Positions 18,873 through 30,430 of a stretch of 64,000 nucleotides of DNA are shown here, piece after piece; the stretch's first letter is position 1, and each line of letters starts with the position of its first letter. The DNA comes from Rhizobium aethiopicum (GTDB lineage: Bacteria > Pseudomonadota > Alphaproteobacteria > Rhizobiales > Rhizobiaceae), in assembly GCF_014197535.1 (NCBI RefSeq), contig NZ_JACIFV010000008.1, positions 148,537-212,536 on the forward strand. The letters run 5' to 3'. The position numbers were made by a program, and so were the translations under genes. Below the pieces are notes generated by a model that saw nothing but the letters and a program-made list of their open reading frames with translations, did no database searches and was not told where the DNA came from.

Positions 18873-19514
18873 TCAGATCCCCAGCATCATCCGAACGATT
18901 GATTCCAGCCCGCGTCCGAGTGCACGGGTATTTTCCGCGTCAAGGTGAATGCCGTCGATCGGTGTGGTCTTGGCGACGGAATTGCCGTCGAAAAAGCCAC
19001 AACCGAGCTCGTCGGCAAGATCGCGATAGAGTGTCGCAAGCTTTGCCGATTCCTCGATGCCGCCGGGAAAGGATGCGGCGAAGGGCACATTGCCGGTCGC
19101 GCAGATCGCCGGCGGCGCCACGATCAGGATCTCCGGCCCGTCAAATTCGAAGGGCCAGGCGTGATTGCGGATCAGCCGCACGAGCCGGCTGATGCCCTGG
19201 CAGGCGGCAAAGGCGGAGCCGGCCACAACAGGCTTCATGTCGTTGGTGCCGAGCAGAAGAATGACGAGGTCGAGCGGCGCATGCGTCTGCAGGATCGTCG
19301 GCAGGACGCGCGCACCGTTGCGGTCACAATCGGCAAGGTGGTCGTCGAAAGCGGTGGTGCGACCGTTCAGCCCTTCGGGAATGATACGCACCTCGCTGCC
19401 GAGCGCTGCCTGAAGCACGCTCGGCCAGCGATTCTTGTACTCATGACGGCCGATTGTCTCAGGGTCATGACCCCAGGTCAGCGAGTCGCCATAGCAAAGA
19501 ACGGTCTTGGTCAT
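18873..19514 (-). CDS. SGNH/GDSL-family hydrolase (arylesterase-like)
   Basis: Serine esterase of the SGNH fold. The 213-residue product has block I CYGDSLTWGHDP with the nucleophilic Ser, block II glycine (EGLNGRTT), block III LLGTNDMK and block V DGIHLDAEN with the catalytic Asp and His. There is no signal peptide, so it is likely cytoplasmic. The ATG at 19514 starts just before the GDS motif; 28 further open codons overlap the end of pdhC and are ignored. It lies 19 bases after pdhC. Confidence 0.88.
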   Translation of the reverse strand: MTKTVLCYGDSLTWGHDPETIGRHEYKNRWPSVLQAALGSEVRIIPEGLNGRTTAFDDHLADCDRNGARVLPTILQTHAPLDLVILLLGTNDMKPVVAGSAFAACQGISRLVRLIRNHAWPFEFDGPEILIVAPPAICATGNVPFAASFPGGIEESAKLATLYRDLADELGCGFFDGNSVAKTTPIDGIHLDAENTRALGRGLESIVRMMLGI

Positions 19515-19533
19515 TTCCGCCTCCGCTTCGCTA

Positions 19534-20886
19534 TCAGACAAGCATGCCCATTGGGTTTTCGATGTAGCCCTTGAAGGCCTGGAGCAGCTCGGCGCCAAGC
19601 GCGCCGTCGACGCAGCGATGGTCGGTCGACAGCGTCACCGACATCACCGTGGCGATGGCCATTTCGCCGTTCTTGACCACGACCCGCTGTTCCCCAGCGC
19701 CGACGGCCAGGATCGTCGCATGCGGCGGGTTGACGACGGCGGCGAAGTTCTTCACGCCCATCATGCCCATGTTGGAAACCGAACTCGTGCCGCCCTGATA
19801 TTCCTCGGGCTTCAGCTTGCGGTCCTTGGCCCGCTTGCCGAGATCGCGCATCTCGTTGGAGATGACAGACAGCGTCTTCTGCTCGGCCTTGCGGATGATC
19901 GGCGTGATCAGGCCACCGGGGATCGAGACGGCGACGCCGACATCGGCATGCTTGTGCTTGACCATGTTGTTGTCGGTCCATGACACATTGGCGTCCGGAA
20001 CGTCGCGCAGCGCCAGCGCCATGGCCTTGATGACCATATCGTTGACCGAGAGCTTGTAGGCCGGAGCGTTGTCCTTGTTGCGCGGAGCCGCATCGTTCAG
20101 CTGGGCGCGCAGCGCCATCAGAGCGTCGAGCTCGCAATCGACGCTGACGTAGAAATGCGGGATCGTCTGCTTGGATTCGACGAGGCGCCGGGCGATCGTC
20201 TTGCGCATCCCGTCATGCGGCACAAGCTCATAGGAGCCCGGCTCGAAGAGCTTGAGCACGGCTTCCTCGGAAGCGCCCTTCGGCGCTGCTGCGGCCGGGG
20301 CAGCAGCTTGCGGAGCCGAAGCAGCGGCAGGCGCCGGAGCGGGCTTGGCGCCGCCGGCAAGGGCAGCTTCGATATCGCTTTTGATCACGCGGCCATGCGG
20401 ACCGGAACCTGCGACATTAGAAAGGTTGATTCCGGCTTCCTTGGCCAGGCGGCGTGCGAGCGGCGAAGAGAAGGTGCGGTTGCCACCAGCCGAAACGGCC
20501 GCGGGTGCAGCGGCAGGCGCCGGTGCCGCGGCCGGAGCGGCCTCAGCCTTCGCCGGCGCAGCGTCGGCCTTCGGCGCAGGTGCGGCCTCTGCCTTGGCCG
20601 GAGCGGCGGAACCTGCGGCGCTCGCAGCAGCGGAAACATCTTCGCCATCGGCGGCGAGAACGGCGATCAGCGCATTGACCTTGACACCTTCGGTGCCGGC
20701 CGGAACGACGAGCTTGGCGACCGTGCCTTCATCGATGGCTTCGACTTCCATCGTCGCCTTGTCGGTCTCGATCTCGGCAATCACATCGCCAGACTTGACC
20801 TTATCGCCTTCCTTGACCAGCCACTTGGAAAGATTGCCTTCTTCCATGGTCGGAGAGAGGGCGGGCATCGTGATATTGATCGGCAT
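19534..20886 (-). CDS. pdhC: pyruvate dehydrogenase E2, dihydrolipoyl acetyltransferase
   Basis: Core of the pyruvate dehydrogenase complex; transfers acetyl groups from lipoamide to CoA. Of 450 residues, 1-80 are one lipoyl domain (lipoyl Lys K43 in [11 protein letters not shown]), then an Ala/Pro-rich linker of about 50 residues, a peripheral subunit-binding domain ([18 protein letters not shown], about 140-175), a second linker, and the catalytic acetyltransferase domain ending in [16 protein letters not shown] with the HxxxDG active site. It is 15 bases after pdhB. One lipoyl domain on E2 is the alphaproteobacterial pattern. Confidence 0.97.
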   Translation of the reverse strand: MPINITMPALSPTMEEGNLSKWLVKEGDKVKSGDVIAEIETDKATMEVEAIDEGTVAKLVVPAGTEGVKVNALIAVLAADGEDVSAAASAAGSAAPAKAEAAPAPKADAAPAKAEAAPAAAPAPAAAPAAVSAGGNRTFSSPLARRLAKEAGINLSNVAGSGPHGRVIKSDIEAALAGGAKPAPAPAAASAPQAAAPAAAAPKGASEEAVLKLFEPGSYELVPHDGMRKTIARRLVESKQTIPHFYVSVDCELDALMALRAQLNDAAPRNKDNAPAYKLSVNDMVIKAMALALRDVPDANVSWTDNNMVKHKHADVGVAVSIPGGLITPIIRKAEQKTLSVISNEMRDLGKRAKDRKLKPEEYQGGTSSVSNMGMMGVKNFAAVVNPPHATILAVGAGEQRVVVKNGEMAIATVMSVTLSTDHRCVDGALGAELLQAFKGYIENPMGMLV

Positions 20887-20901
20887 CGAGATACCCTCCC
20901 C

Positions 20902-22284
20902 TTATTTGTAGCAGACAGCCTTCACCGCATCGACGACTTCGCCGACGTTCGGAAGTGCCAGCTTTTCGAGATTGGCGGCGTAAGGCATCGGAACGTCCTT
21001 GCCTGCGATCGTCAGGATCGGCGCATCGAGATAATCGAAGGCCTGCTGCATCACGCGGGTGGCGATTTCGGTACCGACGGATGATTGCGGATAACCTTCC
21101 TCGACGGTGACGAGGCGGCCGGTTTTCTTCACCGATTCGATAACCGTTGGCAGGTCCATCGGGCGGATGGTGCGAAGGTCGATCAGTTCGACGTCGATGC
21201 CGAGCTGTTCGAGTTCGGCGGCTGCCTTCGTCGCATAAGTCATGCCGATGCCGAAGGAGACGACGGTGACGTCCTTACCCGGACGATGGATGCGCGCCTT
21301 GCCGATCGGCAAGACGAAATTATCGAGCTTCGGCACGTCGAAGTGCTGACCGTAGAGAATTTCGTTCTCGAGGAAGATGACCGGGTTCGGGTCGCGGATT
21401 GCCGCCTTGAGCAGGCCCTTGGCGTCGGATGCCGTGTAGGGCATGACGACTTTCAGGCCGGGGATGGCGCTGTACCAGGCGGCATAGTCCTGGCTGTGCT
21501 GGGCGCCGACGCGGGCGGCGGCACCGTTCGGGCCGCGGAAGACGATCGGAGCGCCCATCTGGCCGCCGGACATATAGAGCGTCTTGGCGGCCGAGTTGAT
21601 GATGTGGTCGATCGCCTGCATGGCGAAGTTGAAGGTCATGAATTCGACGATCGGGCGAAGGCCGGCCATGGCGGCACCGACGCCGACGCCGGCAAAGCCG
21701 TGCTCGGTGATCGGCGTATCGATGACGCGGCGGGCGCCGAATTCCTGCAGCAGGCCCTGCGTAACCTTGTAGGCGCCCTGATATTCGGCGACTTCCTCTC
21801 CCATGACGAAGACGTCGTCGCTGGCGCGCATTTCTTCGGCCATGGCGTCGCGCAGCGCTTCGCGCACGGTCATCGACACCATTTCTGTGCCGGCCGGGAT
21901 TTCCGGGTCGTTCGGAACGACAGCCTTCGGCTCGGCCGGAAGCGGCGCGGAAGCAGAACCGGTATTGGTCGGCTTCTCTTCCTGGGCCACCTGCGGAGCG
22001 GCGGCGGCCGGCTTGGCGGCGGAGATATCCGAAGCGGATTCGCCGTCCTGCAGCAGCACGGCGATCTTGGTGTTGACCTTGACGCCTTCGGTGCCGGCAT
22101 CAACGAGCAGCTTGCCGATGACGCCTTCGTCGACGGCTTCGACTTCCATCGTCGCCTTGTCGGTTTCGATTTCGGCAATGACGTCGCCTGAAGTGACCTT
22201 GTCACCTTCCTGCTTCAGCCATTTGGACAGCGTACCTTCTTCCATCGTCGGAGAAAGGGCGGGCATGAGGATATCGATAGGCAT
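20902..22284 (-). CDS. pdhB: pyruvate dehydrogenase E1 beta subunit with N-terminal lipoyl domain
   Basis: Thiamine-diphosphate E1 beta subunit. Unlike most E1 beta proteins (about 330 residues) this one has 460 because residues 1-80 are a complete lipoyl domain with K43 in [15 protein letters not shown], followed by an Ala/Pro-rich linker to about residue 135. The E1 beta body then starts ([15 protein letters not shown]) and includes [20 protein letters not shown] and the transketolase C-terminal domain ([19 protein letters not shown]). The layout is known from Sinorhizobium and Zymomonas. The first 60 residues nearly repeat those of pdhC. Gaps of 15 bases on both sides show an operon. Confidence 0.97.
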   Translation of the reverse strand: MPIDILMPALSPTMEEGTLSKWLKQEGDKVTSGDVIAEIETDKATMEVEAVDEGVIGKLLVDAGTEGVKVNTKIAVLLQDGESASDISAAKPAAAAPQVAQEEKPTNTGSASAPLPAEPKAVVPNDPEIPAGTEMVSMTVREALRDAMAEEMRASDDVFVMGEEVAEYQGAYKVTQGLLQEFGARRVIDTPITEHGFAGVGVGAAMAGLRPIVEFMTFNFAMQAIDHIINSAAKTLYMSGGQMGAPIVFRGPNGAAARVGAQHSQDYAAWYSAIPGLKVVMPYTASDAKGLLKAAIRDPNPVIFLENEILYGQHFDVPKLDNFVLPIGKARIHRPGKDVTVVSFGIGMTYATKAAAELEQLGIDVELIDLRTIRPMDLPTVIESVKKTGRLVTVEEGYPQSSVGTEIATRVMQQAFDYLDAPILTIAGKDVPMPYAANLEKLALPNVGEVVDAVKAVCYK

Positions 22285-22299
22285 GGGTTCCCTCCCCGA

Positions 22300-23346
22300 T
22301 TAGAGCAGAATGTCGGTGTAGAGCTCGGATGCATCCGGCTCCGGATCGGCCTGGGCGAAGTCGGCGCTGTCGGCGACGATGTCGCGGACATCCTTGTCGA
22401 TCGCCTTCAGATCATCTTCGGAAGCCCAGCCCTTTTCGATGAGGCGTGCTTTTACCTGCTCGATCGGGTCCTGCTCGGAGCGCATCTTCTGCACTTCTTC
22501 CTTCGTGCGATATTTCGCCGGATCGGACATCGAGTGGCCGCGATAACGATAGGTCAGCATTTCGAGAATGATCGGGCCCTTGCCGGAGCGGCAATGTTCG
22601 AGCGCCTCATCGGCCGCCGCCTTGACGGCGCGAACGTCCATGCCGTCGACCTGGATGCCGGGGATGCCGAAGCCGGAGCCGCGCAGCGAGTAATTCGACT
22701 GGGCGGTGGCACGGGCGGTCGAGGTGCCCATGGCGTAACGGTTGTTTTCGACGATATAGACGATCGGCAGCTTCCAGAGAGCCGCCATGTTGAAGCTCTC
22801 GTAGACCTGGCCCTGGTTGGCAGCGCCGTCGCCGAAATAGGCGATGGCGACATTGCCGTTGCCGCGGTAGTGGTTTGCAAAGGCAAGCCCCGTTCCGAGC
22901 GAAACCTGGGCGCCGACGATGCCGTGGCCGCCGTAGAAATGCTTCTCTTTCGAGAACATGTGCATCGAGCCGCCCTTCCCGTGGGAATAGCCGCTGCGGC
23001 GCCCGGTCAGTTCCGCCATGACGCCACGCGCTTCCATGCCGGTTGCCAGCATGTGGCCGTGGTCGCGATAGGCGGTGATGACCTGATCGCCTTCCTTCTG
23101 CGCCATCTGCATGCCGACGACGACAGCTTCCTGACCGATATAAAGATGGCAAAAGCCGCCGATGAAGCCCATGCCGTAAAGCTGACCGGCCTTCTCCTCG
23201 AAGCGGCGGATCAGTAGCATCTCGCGATAGGCCTTGAGTTCCTCATCCCGATCGAAGTCGGCTACCGGGCCTCCATTCGATGCTTTGGCTGCTGGTTTTG
23301 CTGCAGTTTTGCGGCTGGAAACGGTCGCGGTCTTTCGCGGCGCCAT
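22300..23346 (-). CDS. pdhA: pyruvate dehydrogenase E1 alpha subunit
   Basis: Thiamine-diphosphate-binding E1 alpha subunit that decarboxylates pyruvate. The 348-residue product has the E1 alpha signature: YRDHGHMLATG, RRSGYSHGKGGSMHMFS, the ThDP-Mg motif GDGAANQGQVYESFNMAALW...NN and the phosphorylation-loop equivalent YRYRGHSMSDPAKYR. An N-terminal Lys/Ala-rich segment of about 25 residues (KTATVSSRKTAAKPAAK) is probably disordered. It is the first gene of pdhABC, with a 145-base leader behind ftsB. Confidence 0.97.
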   Translation of the reverse strand: MAPRKTATVSSRKTAAKPAAKASNGGPVADFDRDEELKAYREMLLIRRFEEKAGQLYGMGFIGGFCHLYIGQEAVVVGMQMAQKEGDQVITAYRDHGHMLATGMEARGVMAELTGRRSGYSHGKGGSMHMFSKEKHFYGGHGIVGAQVSLGTGLAFANHYRGNGNVAIAYFGDGAANQGQVYESFNMAALWKLPIVYIVENNRYAMGTSTARATAQSNYSLRGSGFGIPGIQVDGMDVRAVKAAADEALEHCRSGKGPIILEMLTYRYRGHSMSDPAKYRTKEEVQKMRSEQDPIEQVKARLIEKGWASEDDLKAIDKDVRDIVADSADFAQADPEPDASELYTDILL

Positions 23347-23469
23347 TCAACCCTCCCTATGGGTTTGTCGTTTCTCGGTGGCGCGTACCATAGGGAAGAA
23401 ATATGACCACAGCAATGCCATAATTGCATGGCTCGTATTCGGCACTAAGCTATTGGAAATTAATCAGAA

Positions 23470-23502
23470 ATTCCAATTAACCGGATTCCGGTTAATTGGA
23501 AT
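23470..23502. repeat. perfect 33-base palindrome over the ftsB stop codon
   Basis: ATTCCAATTAACCGGA (23470-23485) and its exact reverse complement (23487-23502) flank one base. The right arm includes the ftsB stop codon and the last codons of the gene. A further imperfect copy of the half-site (ATTGGAAATT at about 23453) lies on the pdhA side. On the minus strand it could fold as a hairpin followed by TTTCTG, a weak terminator, or as DNA it could be an operator for the pdh promoter. Confidence 0.75.
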
Positions 23503-23812
23503 AATGGTTGAATATGACGATCTCGTCCGCACGCGACATATTCAGCTGATATCGCGCCTTTTCGTCCAACATATCCTTGTCGAGCGAGCCGTCACTCAGT
23601 AGCGCGACCTGGCTTTCCAGATGTTCGCGCTTCGCCTTCAGGACGGCAAGCTCTCTTTCGCGCGCGACGCGCTGACGCTCGAACGTCTCTGTCGCCCGCA
23701 GGCCATAATCGCCATGGATGCAATGATAACCGAAATAGGAAAGGAAGGCGACCGTCATAGCCGGGATGACGAAGCGGCCGAGCTTTCTCTTCTTATGATG
23801 CTTTGTCCACAT
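23492..23812 (-). CDS. ftsB: septum formation initiator FtsB/DivIC-family protein
   Basis: Small bitopic divisome protein. The 106-residue product has a basic N-terminus (MWTKHHKKRKLGR), one membrane helix (about residues 14-32), then a coiled coil (RQRVARERELAVLKAKREHLESQV) and the FtsB-type end DEKARYQLNMSRADEIVIF. It lies between eno and pdhA on the same strand, the common alphaproteobacterial arrangement. Sequence divergence from E. coli FtsB is large, so the name rests on topology, length and context. Confidence 0.85.
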   Translation of the reverse strand: MWTKHHKKRKLGRFVIPAMTVAFLSYFGYHCIHGDYGLRATETFERQRVARERELAVLKAKREHLESQVALLSDGSLDKDMLDEKARYQLNMSRADEIVIFNHYSN

Positions 23813-23897
23813 ACACGCATGCTCTTGAACGCATTACCAATTCGTTCAGCATAACGCGCAGAGATTAACCGTTCATTGACCGTAATAAGCGCGCAAG

Positions 23898-23924
23898 AAA
23901 AAACCCGCGCCGGGAGGCGCGGGT
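23898..23924 (-). terminator. rho-independent terminator after eno
   Basis: On the minus strand CCCGCGCC-TCCC-GGCGCGGG is followed by six T (plus-strand A run 23898-23903). It lies 24 bases past the eno stop and before ftsB, so ftsB should have its own promoter within 23813-23897 or rely on read-through. Confidence 0.85.
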
Positions 23925-23947
23925 CGAGCCGTTGAAAATCGGAACGA

Positions 23948-25264
<1,317 letters not shown>

Positions 25265-25363
25265 TCATAATCGAAGGCGTGCAAATTACAATGCTGCAAT
25301 TTCCGGCCTTCGAACCAGCATGCCGTCGTGGCCTAAACCACGATCATGTCAGTCTGTTGAACG

Positions 25364-26209
25364 TCAGGCCTTGGCGATCGCGTCGAAGGCAAGCAGCTTC
25401 TCAAGCAATCGCGGCATGTCCTTGAGATAAACCATGTTCGGGCCGTCGGACGGTGCGTTGTCGGGGTCCTGGTGGGTTTCGAGGAAGACGCCTGCAATTC
25501 CCGTCGCCACCGCCGCGCGCGCCAACGTTTCCACGAATTCGCGCTGGCCGCCCGAGGAATCGCCCTGCCCGCCCGGCTGCGCCACGGAATGGGTGGCGTC
25601 GAAAATCACGGGAGCGCCCATCGCCGCCATGATCGGCAGCGAGCGCATGTCGGAGACCAGCGTATTGTAGCCGAAGGAAGCGCCGCGCTCGCACAGCAGC
25701 ACATTCGGATTGCCGCTGGCGTTGAGTTTCTTCAGGACGTTCTTCATATCCCACGGCGCCAGGAACTGGCCCTTCTTGACATTGACGGCGCGGCCGGTTC
25801 TGGCGGCGGCGATCAGAAGGTCGGTCTGGCGGCAAAGGAAGGCCGGGATCTGCAGGACATCGACCACCTTGGCCACCTCGGCGCATTGCTCGGCCGTATG
25901 GACGTCGGTTATGACGGGAAAGCCGAATTCCTTCTTCAGGTCGGCAAAGACCTCCATGCCCTTTTCCAGGCCAATGCCGCGCTCGGCCAAAAGCGAGGTC
26001 CGGTTGGCCTTGTCGAATGAGCTCTTGTAGACCAGCCCGATGTCAAGCTTTGCGCAAAGCTCCTTCAGCGTGCCGGCTACCATGAAGGCGTGGTCGCGGC
26101 TCTCCATCTGGCAGGGGCCGGCAATCAGCGACAGACGGGCGGTATTGGAAAAGGTGACCTGGCCTGCGCCTTCGCCGATCCTGACTTCGGAATTCGTGTC
26201 GATGCTCAT
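25364..26209 (-). CDS. kdsA: 3-deoxy-8-phosphooctulonate (Kdo8P) synthase
   Basis: Condenses PEP and arabinose 5-phosphate to Kdo8P for the LPS inner core. The 281-residue TIM barrel has [10 protein letters not shown] near residue 30, [40 protein letters not shown] and [11 protein letters not shown]. The Cys in AGPC marks the metal-dependent class, unlike the metal-free E. coli enzyme which has Asn there (established for the family). The neighbour eno supplies its substrate PEP. The ATG overlaps the upstream gene's stop as ATGA. Confidence 0.97.
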   Translation of the reverse strand: MSIDTNSEVRIGEGAGQVTFSNTARLSLIAGPCQMESRDHAFMVAGTLKELCAKLDIGLVYKSSFDKANRTSLLAERGIGLEKGMEVFADLKKEFGFPVITDVHTAEQCAEVAKVVDVLQIPAFLCRQTDLLIAAARTGRAVNVKKGQFLAPWDMKNVLKKLNASGNPNVLLCERGASFGYNTLVSDMRSLPIMAAMGAPVIFDATHSVAQPGGQGDSSGGQREFVETLARAAVATGIAGVFLETHQDPDNAPSDGPNMVYLKDMPRLLEKLLAFDAIAKA

Positions 26210-27102
26210 CGTGTTTCCTCGAAGGCGAAGAGCGCACCCTGCCCGGGCGTGGGCTTCACCAGAATACGGTTGTTCTTGCGCGTGTAGGTCACCCCGTTAG
26301 CAGCCAAATGCGCTTCTGTCACGGCAAGATCGACGACAGTGAAGAGGATTGCCCGCCCCCGCAGGCCGCGATCGGCTGACGAGACTGCAGTCTCGAAATA
26401 GGCCTCCAGCCCTTCCGGCGTCATCAGGCTGATCTTCGCATTCGATGCCGCGATATTCATGCCGAAACCGGTTTTCTCCACCGCCGCCTGCCCCATCGCA
26501 AGTCCGACGAAGGCGGCGAATGCCGCCGGCTCCGGCGCACAAAGCGCGATCTCGGCAATGCCGATCACGCCATTGGCATGCGTCTCCAGCGCGGCGCGAT
26601 CTGTCGGGAACGAATTGATGCGCTGGCAGGTAAAGAGAAAGAAATCGGGGGCGCGCAAATCAGCTGCAAAGGCCAGCTTGAAGCTGCCGACGCTCTCCGA
26701 ACCATCCGGCATCCGCATCGGTCGGCTGAACTGCAACATCTCACCGGCGCTCGCGCCGTTGCCGACGAAGCGCTTATGATCGAGGCCGGCATCCTCGCTG
26801 AGGAAGGCCAGCGCAGAAAGTCCCTCCTCGCCGCAGCGGAAACGGAAGGCGCGATTGCGGGCGATGAAGACATTGCCCTGGCGGGCCGCTGCCTCGCTCT
26901 CCTCGACACTCGCCACGCCGAGCGGCTCCAGATAGGTCTTGTCGGCGAAAAAGACGCAGGCATTCTCCGTTCCGAAGGGATGGCGCGCATCGGCGGCGAC
27001 GGTGAAACCGAGCTTGCCGAGCCTTTCACGCGCCAGATCGATATTGACCACGGGCAGCACGACATGATCCAGCGGGTGCGACTTGGCGGAATGCGCGTTC
27101 AT
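26206..27102 (-). CDS. VOC / glyoxalase-like domain protein
   Basis: A 298-residue protein of the vicinal oxygen chelate fold (glyoxalase_3-like): [25 protein letters not shown] opens the first module, and a second module ends in [18 protein letters not shown]. Substrate unknown. The ATG at 27102 is set by AGGAGG eight bases upstream; eight more codons are open but unsupported. The stop overlaps the kdsA start by four bases, so it is co-translated with kdsA although no role in Kdo synthesis is known. Confidence 0.82.
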   Translation of the reverse strand: MNAHSAKSHPLDHVVLPVVNIDLARERLGKLGFTVAADARHPFGTENACVFFADKTYLEPLGVASVEESEAAARQGNVFIARNRAFRFRCGEEGLSALAFLSEDAGLDHKRFVGNGASAGEMLQFSRPMRMPDGSESVGSFKLAFAADLRAPDFFLFTCQRINSFPTDRAALETHANGVIGIAEIALCAPEPAAFAAFVGLAMGQAAVEKTGFGMNIAASNAKISLMTPEGLEAYFETAVSSADRGLRGRAILFTVVDLAVTEAHLAANGVTYTRKNNRILVKPTPGQGALFAFEETR

Positions 27103-27238
27103 GAATATCCCTCCTGAAACCGGCAAGAGATGTGCGACAGCACCTCACTCAATGCAAGACATGTGTGCCAATCCGGCGAATGAAAATAAAAATCTCGACG
27201 AGTTGGCGCGAAGTTTTACGGAAATTTAGCTACTTGCG

Positions 27239-27279
27239 GAACACATATGGAACATATAGTGTCCGTTCTGGATTTGTTT
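27239..27279 (+). promoter_or_regulatory. LexA (SOS) boxes upstream of lexA
   Basis: GAAC-N7-GAAC at 27239-27253 is the exact complement of the alphaproteobacterial SOS box GTTC-N7-GTTC. A second, one-mismatch site GTTC-N7-GTTT follows at 27265-27279 on the plus strand. Both lie within 65 bases of the lexA ATG, so LexA should repress its own gene. The first box overlaps an in-frame ATG at 27247, which argues against that ATG as the start. Confidence 0.85.
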
Positions 27280-27300
27280 CAATCACGGGGTCTGACGTCG

Positions 27301-28017
27301 ATGCTCACGCGCAAACAACAGGAGCTTCTCCTTTTCATCCATGAGCGCATGAAGGAATCCGGCGTTCCTCCCTCTTTCGACGAAATGAAGGATGCCCTGG
27401 ATCTCGCCTCGAAATCCGGCATTCACCGGCTGATCACGGCGCTCGAGGAGCGCGGCTTCATTCGCCGCCTACCGAACCGCGCCCGGGCGCTCGAAGTGAT
27501 CAAGCTTCCGGAGGCCTATAACCCCAGTCTTCAGCGTCGCGGTTTTTCGCCGAGCGTCATCGAGGGCAGCCTCGGCAAGCCCCAGCCGGTCGCCGCCCCC
27601 GCTGCGCCAAAGCCGGTCGCCGACAATGGCAACTCCATCTCCGTGCCGGTCATGGGGCGTATCGCCGCCGGCGTTCCGATCTCGGCGATCCAGAACAACA
27701 CTCACGATATCGTCGTTCCCGCGGATATGCTCGGCTCCGGTGAGCACTATGCGCTGGAGGTCAAAGGCGATTCGATGATCGACGCCGGCATCTTCGACGG
27801 CGATACCGTGATCATCCGCAACGGCAGCACCGCAAGTCCCGGCGATATCGTCGTTGCCCTCGTCGATGACGAGGAAGCAACGCTGAAGCGTTTCCGCCGC
27901 AAGGGTGCCTCGATCGCGCTCGAGGCCGCCAACCCGGCCTACGAGACCCGCATCTTCGGGCCCGACCGGGTCAAGGTGCAGGGCAAGCTCGTCGGCCTCA
28001 TCCGTCGCTATCACTGA
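27301..28017 (+). CDS. lexA: LexA repressor
   Basis: SOS repressor and RecA-stimulated autoprotease. The 238-residue product has an N-terminal winged helix-turn-helix ([20 protein letters not shown], then [21 protein letters not shown]), a long Pro/Ala linker (about 70-112), the cleavage site Ala123-Gly124 in MGRIAAG, catalytic Ser158 in [10 protein letters not shown] and Lys196 in ATLKRF. The linker is longer than in E. coli (202 residues), usual for rhizobia. The ATG at 27301 matches the conserved start and follows the SOS boxes. Its last 20 bases overlap the 3' end of comEC on the other strand. Confidence 0.97.
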   Translation: MLTRKQQELLLFIHERMKESGVPPSFDEMKDALDLASKSGIHRLITALEERGFIRRLPNRARALEVIKLPEAYNPSLQRRGFSPSVIEGSLGKPQPVAAPAAPKPVADNGNSISVPVMGRIAAGVPISAIQNNTHDIVVPADMLGSGEHYALEVKGDSMIDAGIFDGDTVIIRNGSTASPGDIVVALVDDEEATLKRFRRKGASIALEAANPAYETRIFGPDRVKVQGKLVGLIRRYH

Positions 28018-30430
28018 CGCCGGATAGGCTGGAATCGGTAAAACGATCGTTGCGCCAATCATAGGCGCGATGGCGCATCCATGGTCGCGACAAAGCATCG
28101 AAGGCGGTGGTGACCTCCGGGCCGCTGTCGGCGAAGCGCAATTCGACGGAACCGGTCCTGCGTAGCGTCTCGCCGGTGAAAAGCGCGCCACCTGAACGGC
28201 AGTTGTTGAAACGCAGACGGACCGAGGTCACGACGATATCGGCCGTATCGCAGGCCGGGCCAAGATAGGCGGCATTGTCGATGACGGTGACGATATGGCC
28301 ATTGCCGAGTCTTGATGTGCACCAGGCCTTCTTGACGCAGGAAAAGCGGTTTGCTTCACCGCCTGCTGCGGCTGCCCGCATCGCTGCACTCGCTTCGTTC
28401 TGCTGATCGCGGGAAAGCCTGACACGGCGGTCTTCTCCTTCCGCCGGGATAGCCGGACCATCCAGCATCTTCGGCGGATCATGTGTCGGCAGGACCAGCG
28501 CTCGCTGCCACTGGTCGAAGATGAAATCCGGCGGGTTTTCACGGTTGGACGCTATTGCCTCAGCCGCGACGACCGCAACCAGACTGCCATCCTCCGAAAT
28601 CACCAGATCCGGCGGCCGGGGAACCGGCAGAAGCAGCACGATAAGGGTCGAGATGGCGATGATCGATGTGCCGATATGGCGCAGCCGGGTACGCAGCAGC
28701 GTCAGCAGCAGAAAGCCTGCCACCGCCATTGCGAAATACCAGCCGGGCAAGCGGCCGATGCCGATATCCCCGCCCCAGCCGGACACCGTCTTGGCAACCG
28801 CAATCACCAGATCGAGGCCGAATCCGACCACCTTCCAGAGCGGAGCGTCCAGACCGAAAGGCATGAGCAACATCGCCAGCAACCCGGCCGGCATGACGAT
28901 GAAGGAGATGATCGGCATCGTCGCAAGATTTGCCGGCAGGCCATAAGCCGTCAGGCGATGAAAATGCTCGATCGAAAACAGTGCGGTGGAAAAGCCGCCG
29001 ATCAGCGAGGTGAGGAAGACGCCGCCGAAGAAACTGGCGACTACGGCCACCGGCCTGATGATCGGCAATTTCGGAAAAGCGTTTTCGCGGACACGCCTGT
29101 CCTTCCACAGCTGATAGCCCGATACCAAAGCCAATGTCGCGGCAAAGGACATCTGAAAGCTCGGTCCCAATACTTCCGAAGGTGAAATGGCGATGATGAT
29201 GAGCGCGGAGAGAACGACATTGCGCAGGCTGATCGACGGCCGGTCGAAGAAGACGGCAATCAGCATGATGGCCATCATGATAAAAGCGCGCTCGGCCGAA
29301 ACCCCGAAACCGGAGATCAGGTAATAGGCGGTGACGGCGATGAGCGCACCGGCAGCGGCGATCTTCTTTGTCGGACAGGCTTGGGCGACACCGGGAAAGA
29401 GGCTGAGCAGCATCCGGAAGCCGACGAAGAAGATGCCGGCCGACAGCGCCATGTTGAGGCCCGAGATTGCGACGATATGGGCAAGGCCGGACTGGCGCAG
29501 CGCCTCCGTCGTCGTCTTCGAGATGGCGCGCCGTTCATCCGTCACCAGGGCAGCGGCAAAAGCGCCGGTGTCGCCGGGCAGGATCGATCTTATGCGGTCG
29601 CCGATGCTGCTGCGCAGCCGGTAGAGCCATTCGAGCAGCGCGTCCGACGTCCACCTGGCCGCCTGCGGGCCGACCTGCGCGTCGAGCTTCTCCGGCGCAC
29701 CGTAGAAGAAACCGTTGGCGCCGATGCCGTCGAAATAGGCACCGAAGGAGAAGTCGTTGAGCGCGGGAAGTGCGGGGCCTGCCGGCGGCGTCAGCCGTGC
29801 CCTGCCGGTGATGATGTCGCCGATCTCGAAAGGCACATCGGCGCCCCGGACGATCCCGGTGATGCGTCTTGGCGGCCGTTTCAACTCCGGCGCCTCGGTG
29901 CCGGTGACGGCAAGAATGTAGCGCCAGCGCCCGCTGCCGTCGCCTTCCCGCCGTTCGACGCGGCCGGTCACCGTCGTTGTCACGGATGAATCGAGGATCA
30001 CCGTCGAAGCCCGCCAGCTCTCGAACTGAGCCGAGAGCATGCCGCCGGCGAAAAGTGCGAGCGCCATGAAACTTGCGCGCAAGGCCGGCCGGCTGGGACC
30101 GGTGAGGAAAACCGCGGCCGCCGACGCCAGCAGGCAGAGCAGCGATGCAACGAGGGGAAAATCCGATCCGCCGAGAAACCAGAAGGCCGAGCCGGCGCCG
30201 AGGAAGACCGGCGAGAACAGCAGCAGGCGGCCATGATCGGCCTCTTCGCCCAGCATGCAGGCTCCGGCACGCAGCGATTGCCAGGTGGCGGCCAGCAGCC
30301 GACGACGCAATGGGGTCTGCGACTGCGTCCTTACCGATTGAGTCACCACCGCAGGCGCAGGAAAATCCGGCGGATCGGCAAGGCCGACGCCCGCTTGCGG
30401 CCGCAATTCGGCTGTCGTCAATTCCTGCAT
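27998..30430 (-). CDS. comEC: ComEC/Rec2-family DNA-uptake membrane protein
   Basis: Polytopic inner-membrane protein related to the channel for transforming DNA. From the ATG at 30430 it has 810 residues: a cytoplasmic N-terminus, two to three helices, a DUF4131-type region (about 190-280), then the competence domain with some ten helices including the signature [21 protein letters not shown]. The C-terminal part has no HxHxDH zinc motif, so a working metallo-beta-lactamase nuclease domain seems absent. The frame is open 31 codons upstream; the ATG at 30430 has GGGCGGGG before it. No other competence gene is nearby, so its role here is unproven. Confidence 0.88.
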   Translation of the reverse strand: MQELTTAELRPQAGVGLADPPDFPAPAVVTQSVRTQSQTPLRRRLLAATWQSLRAGACMLGEEADHGRLLLFSPVFLGAGSAFWFLGGSDFPLVASLLCLLASAAAVFLTGPSRPALRASFMALALFAGGMLSAQFESWRASTVILDSSVTTTVTGRVERREGDGSGRWRYILAVTGTEAPELKRPPRRITGIVRGADVPFEIGDIITGRARLTPPAGPALPALNDFSFGAYFDGIGANGFFYGAPEKLDAQVGPQAARWTSDALLEWLYRLRSSIGDRIRSILPGDTGAFAAALVTDERRAISKTTTEALRQSGLAHIVAISGLNMALSAGIFFVGFRMLLSLFPGVAQACPTKKIAAAGALIAVTAYYLISGFGVSAERAFIMMAIMLIAVFFDRPSISLRNVVLSALIIIAISPSEVLGPSFQMSFAATLALVSGYQLWKDRRVRENAFPKLPIIRPVAVVASFFGGVFLTSLIGGFSTALFSIEHFHRLTAYGLPANLATMPIISFIVMPAGLLAMLLMPFGLDAPLWKVVGFGLDLVIAVAKTVSGWGGDIGIGRLPGWYFAMAVAGFLLLTLLRTRLRHIGTSIIAISTLIVLLLPVPRPPDLVISEDGSLVAVVAAEAIASNRENPPDFIFDQWQRALVLPTHDPPKMLDGPAIPAEGEDRRVRLSRDQQNEASAAMRAAAAGGEANRFSCVKKAWCTSRLGNGHIVTVIDNAAYLGPACDTADIVVTSVRLRFNNCRSGGALFTGETLRRTGSVELRFADSGPEVTTAFDALSRPWMRHRAYDWRNDRFTDSSLSGVSDSDG

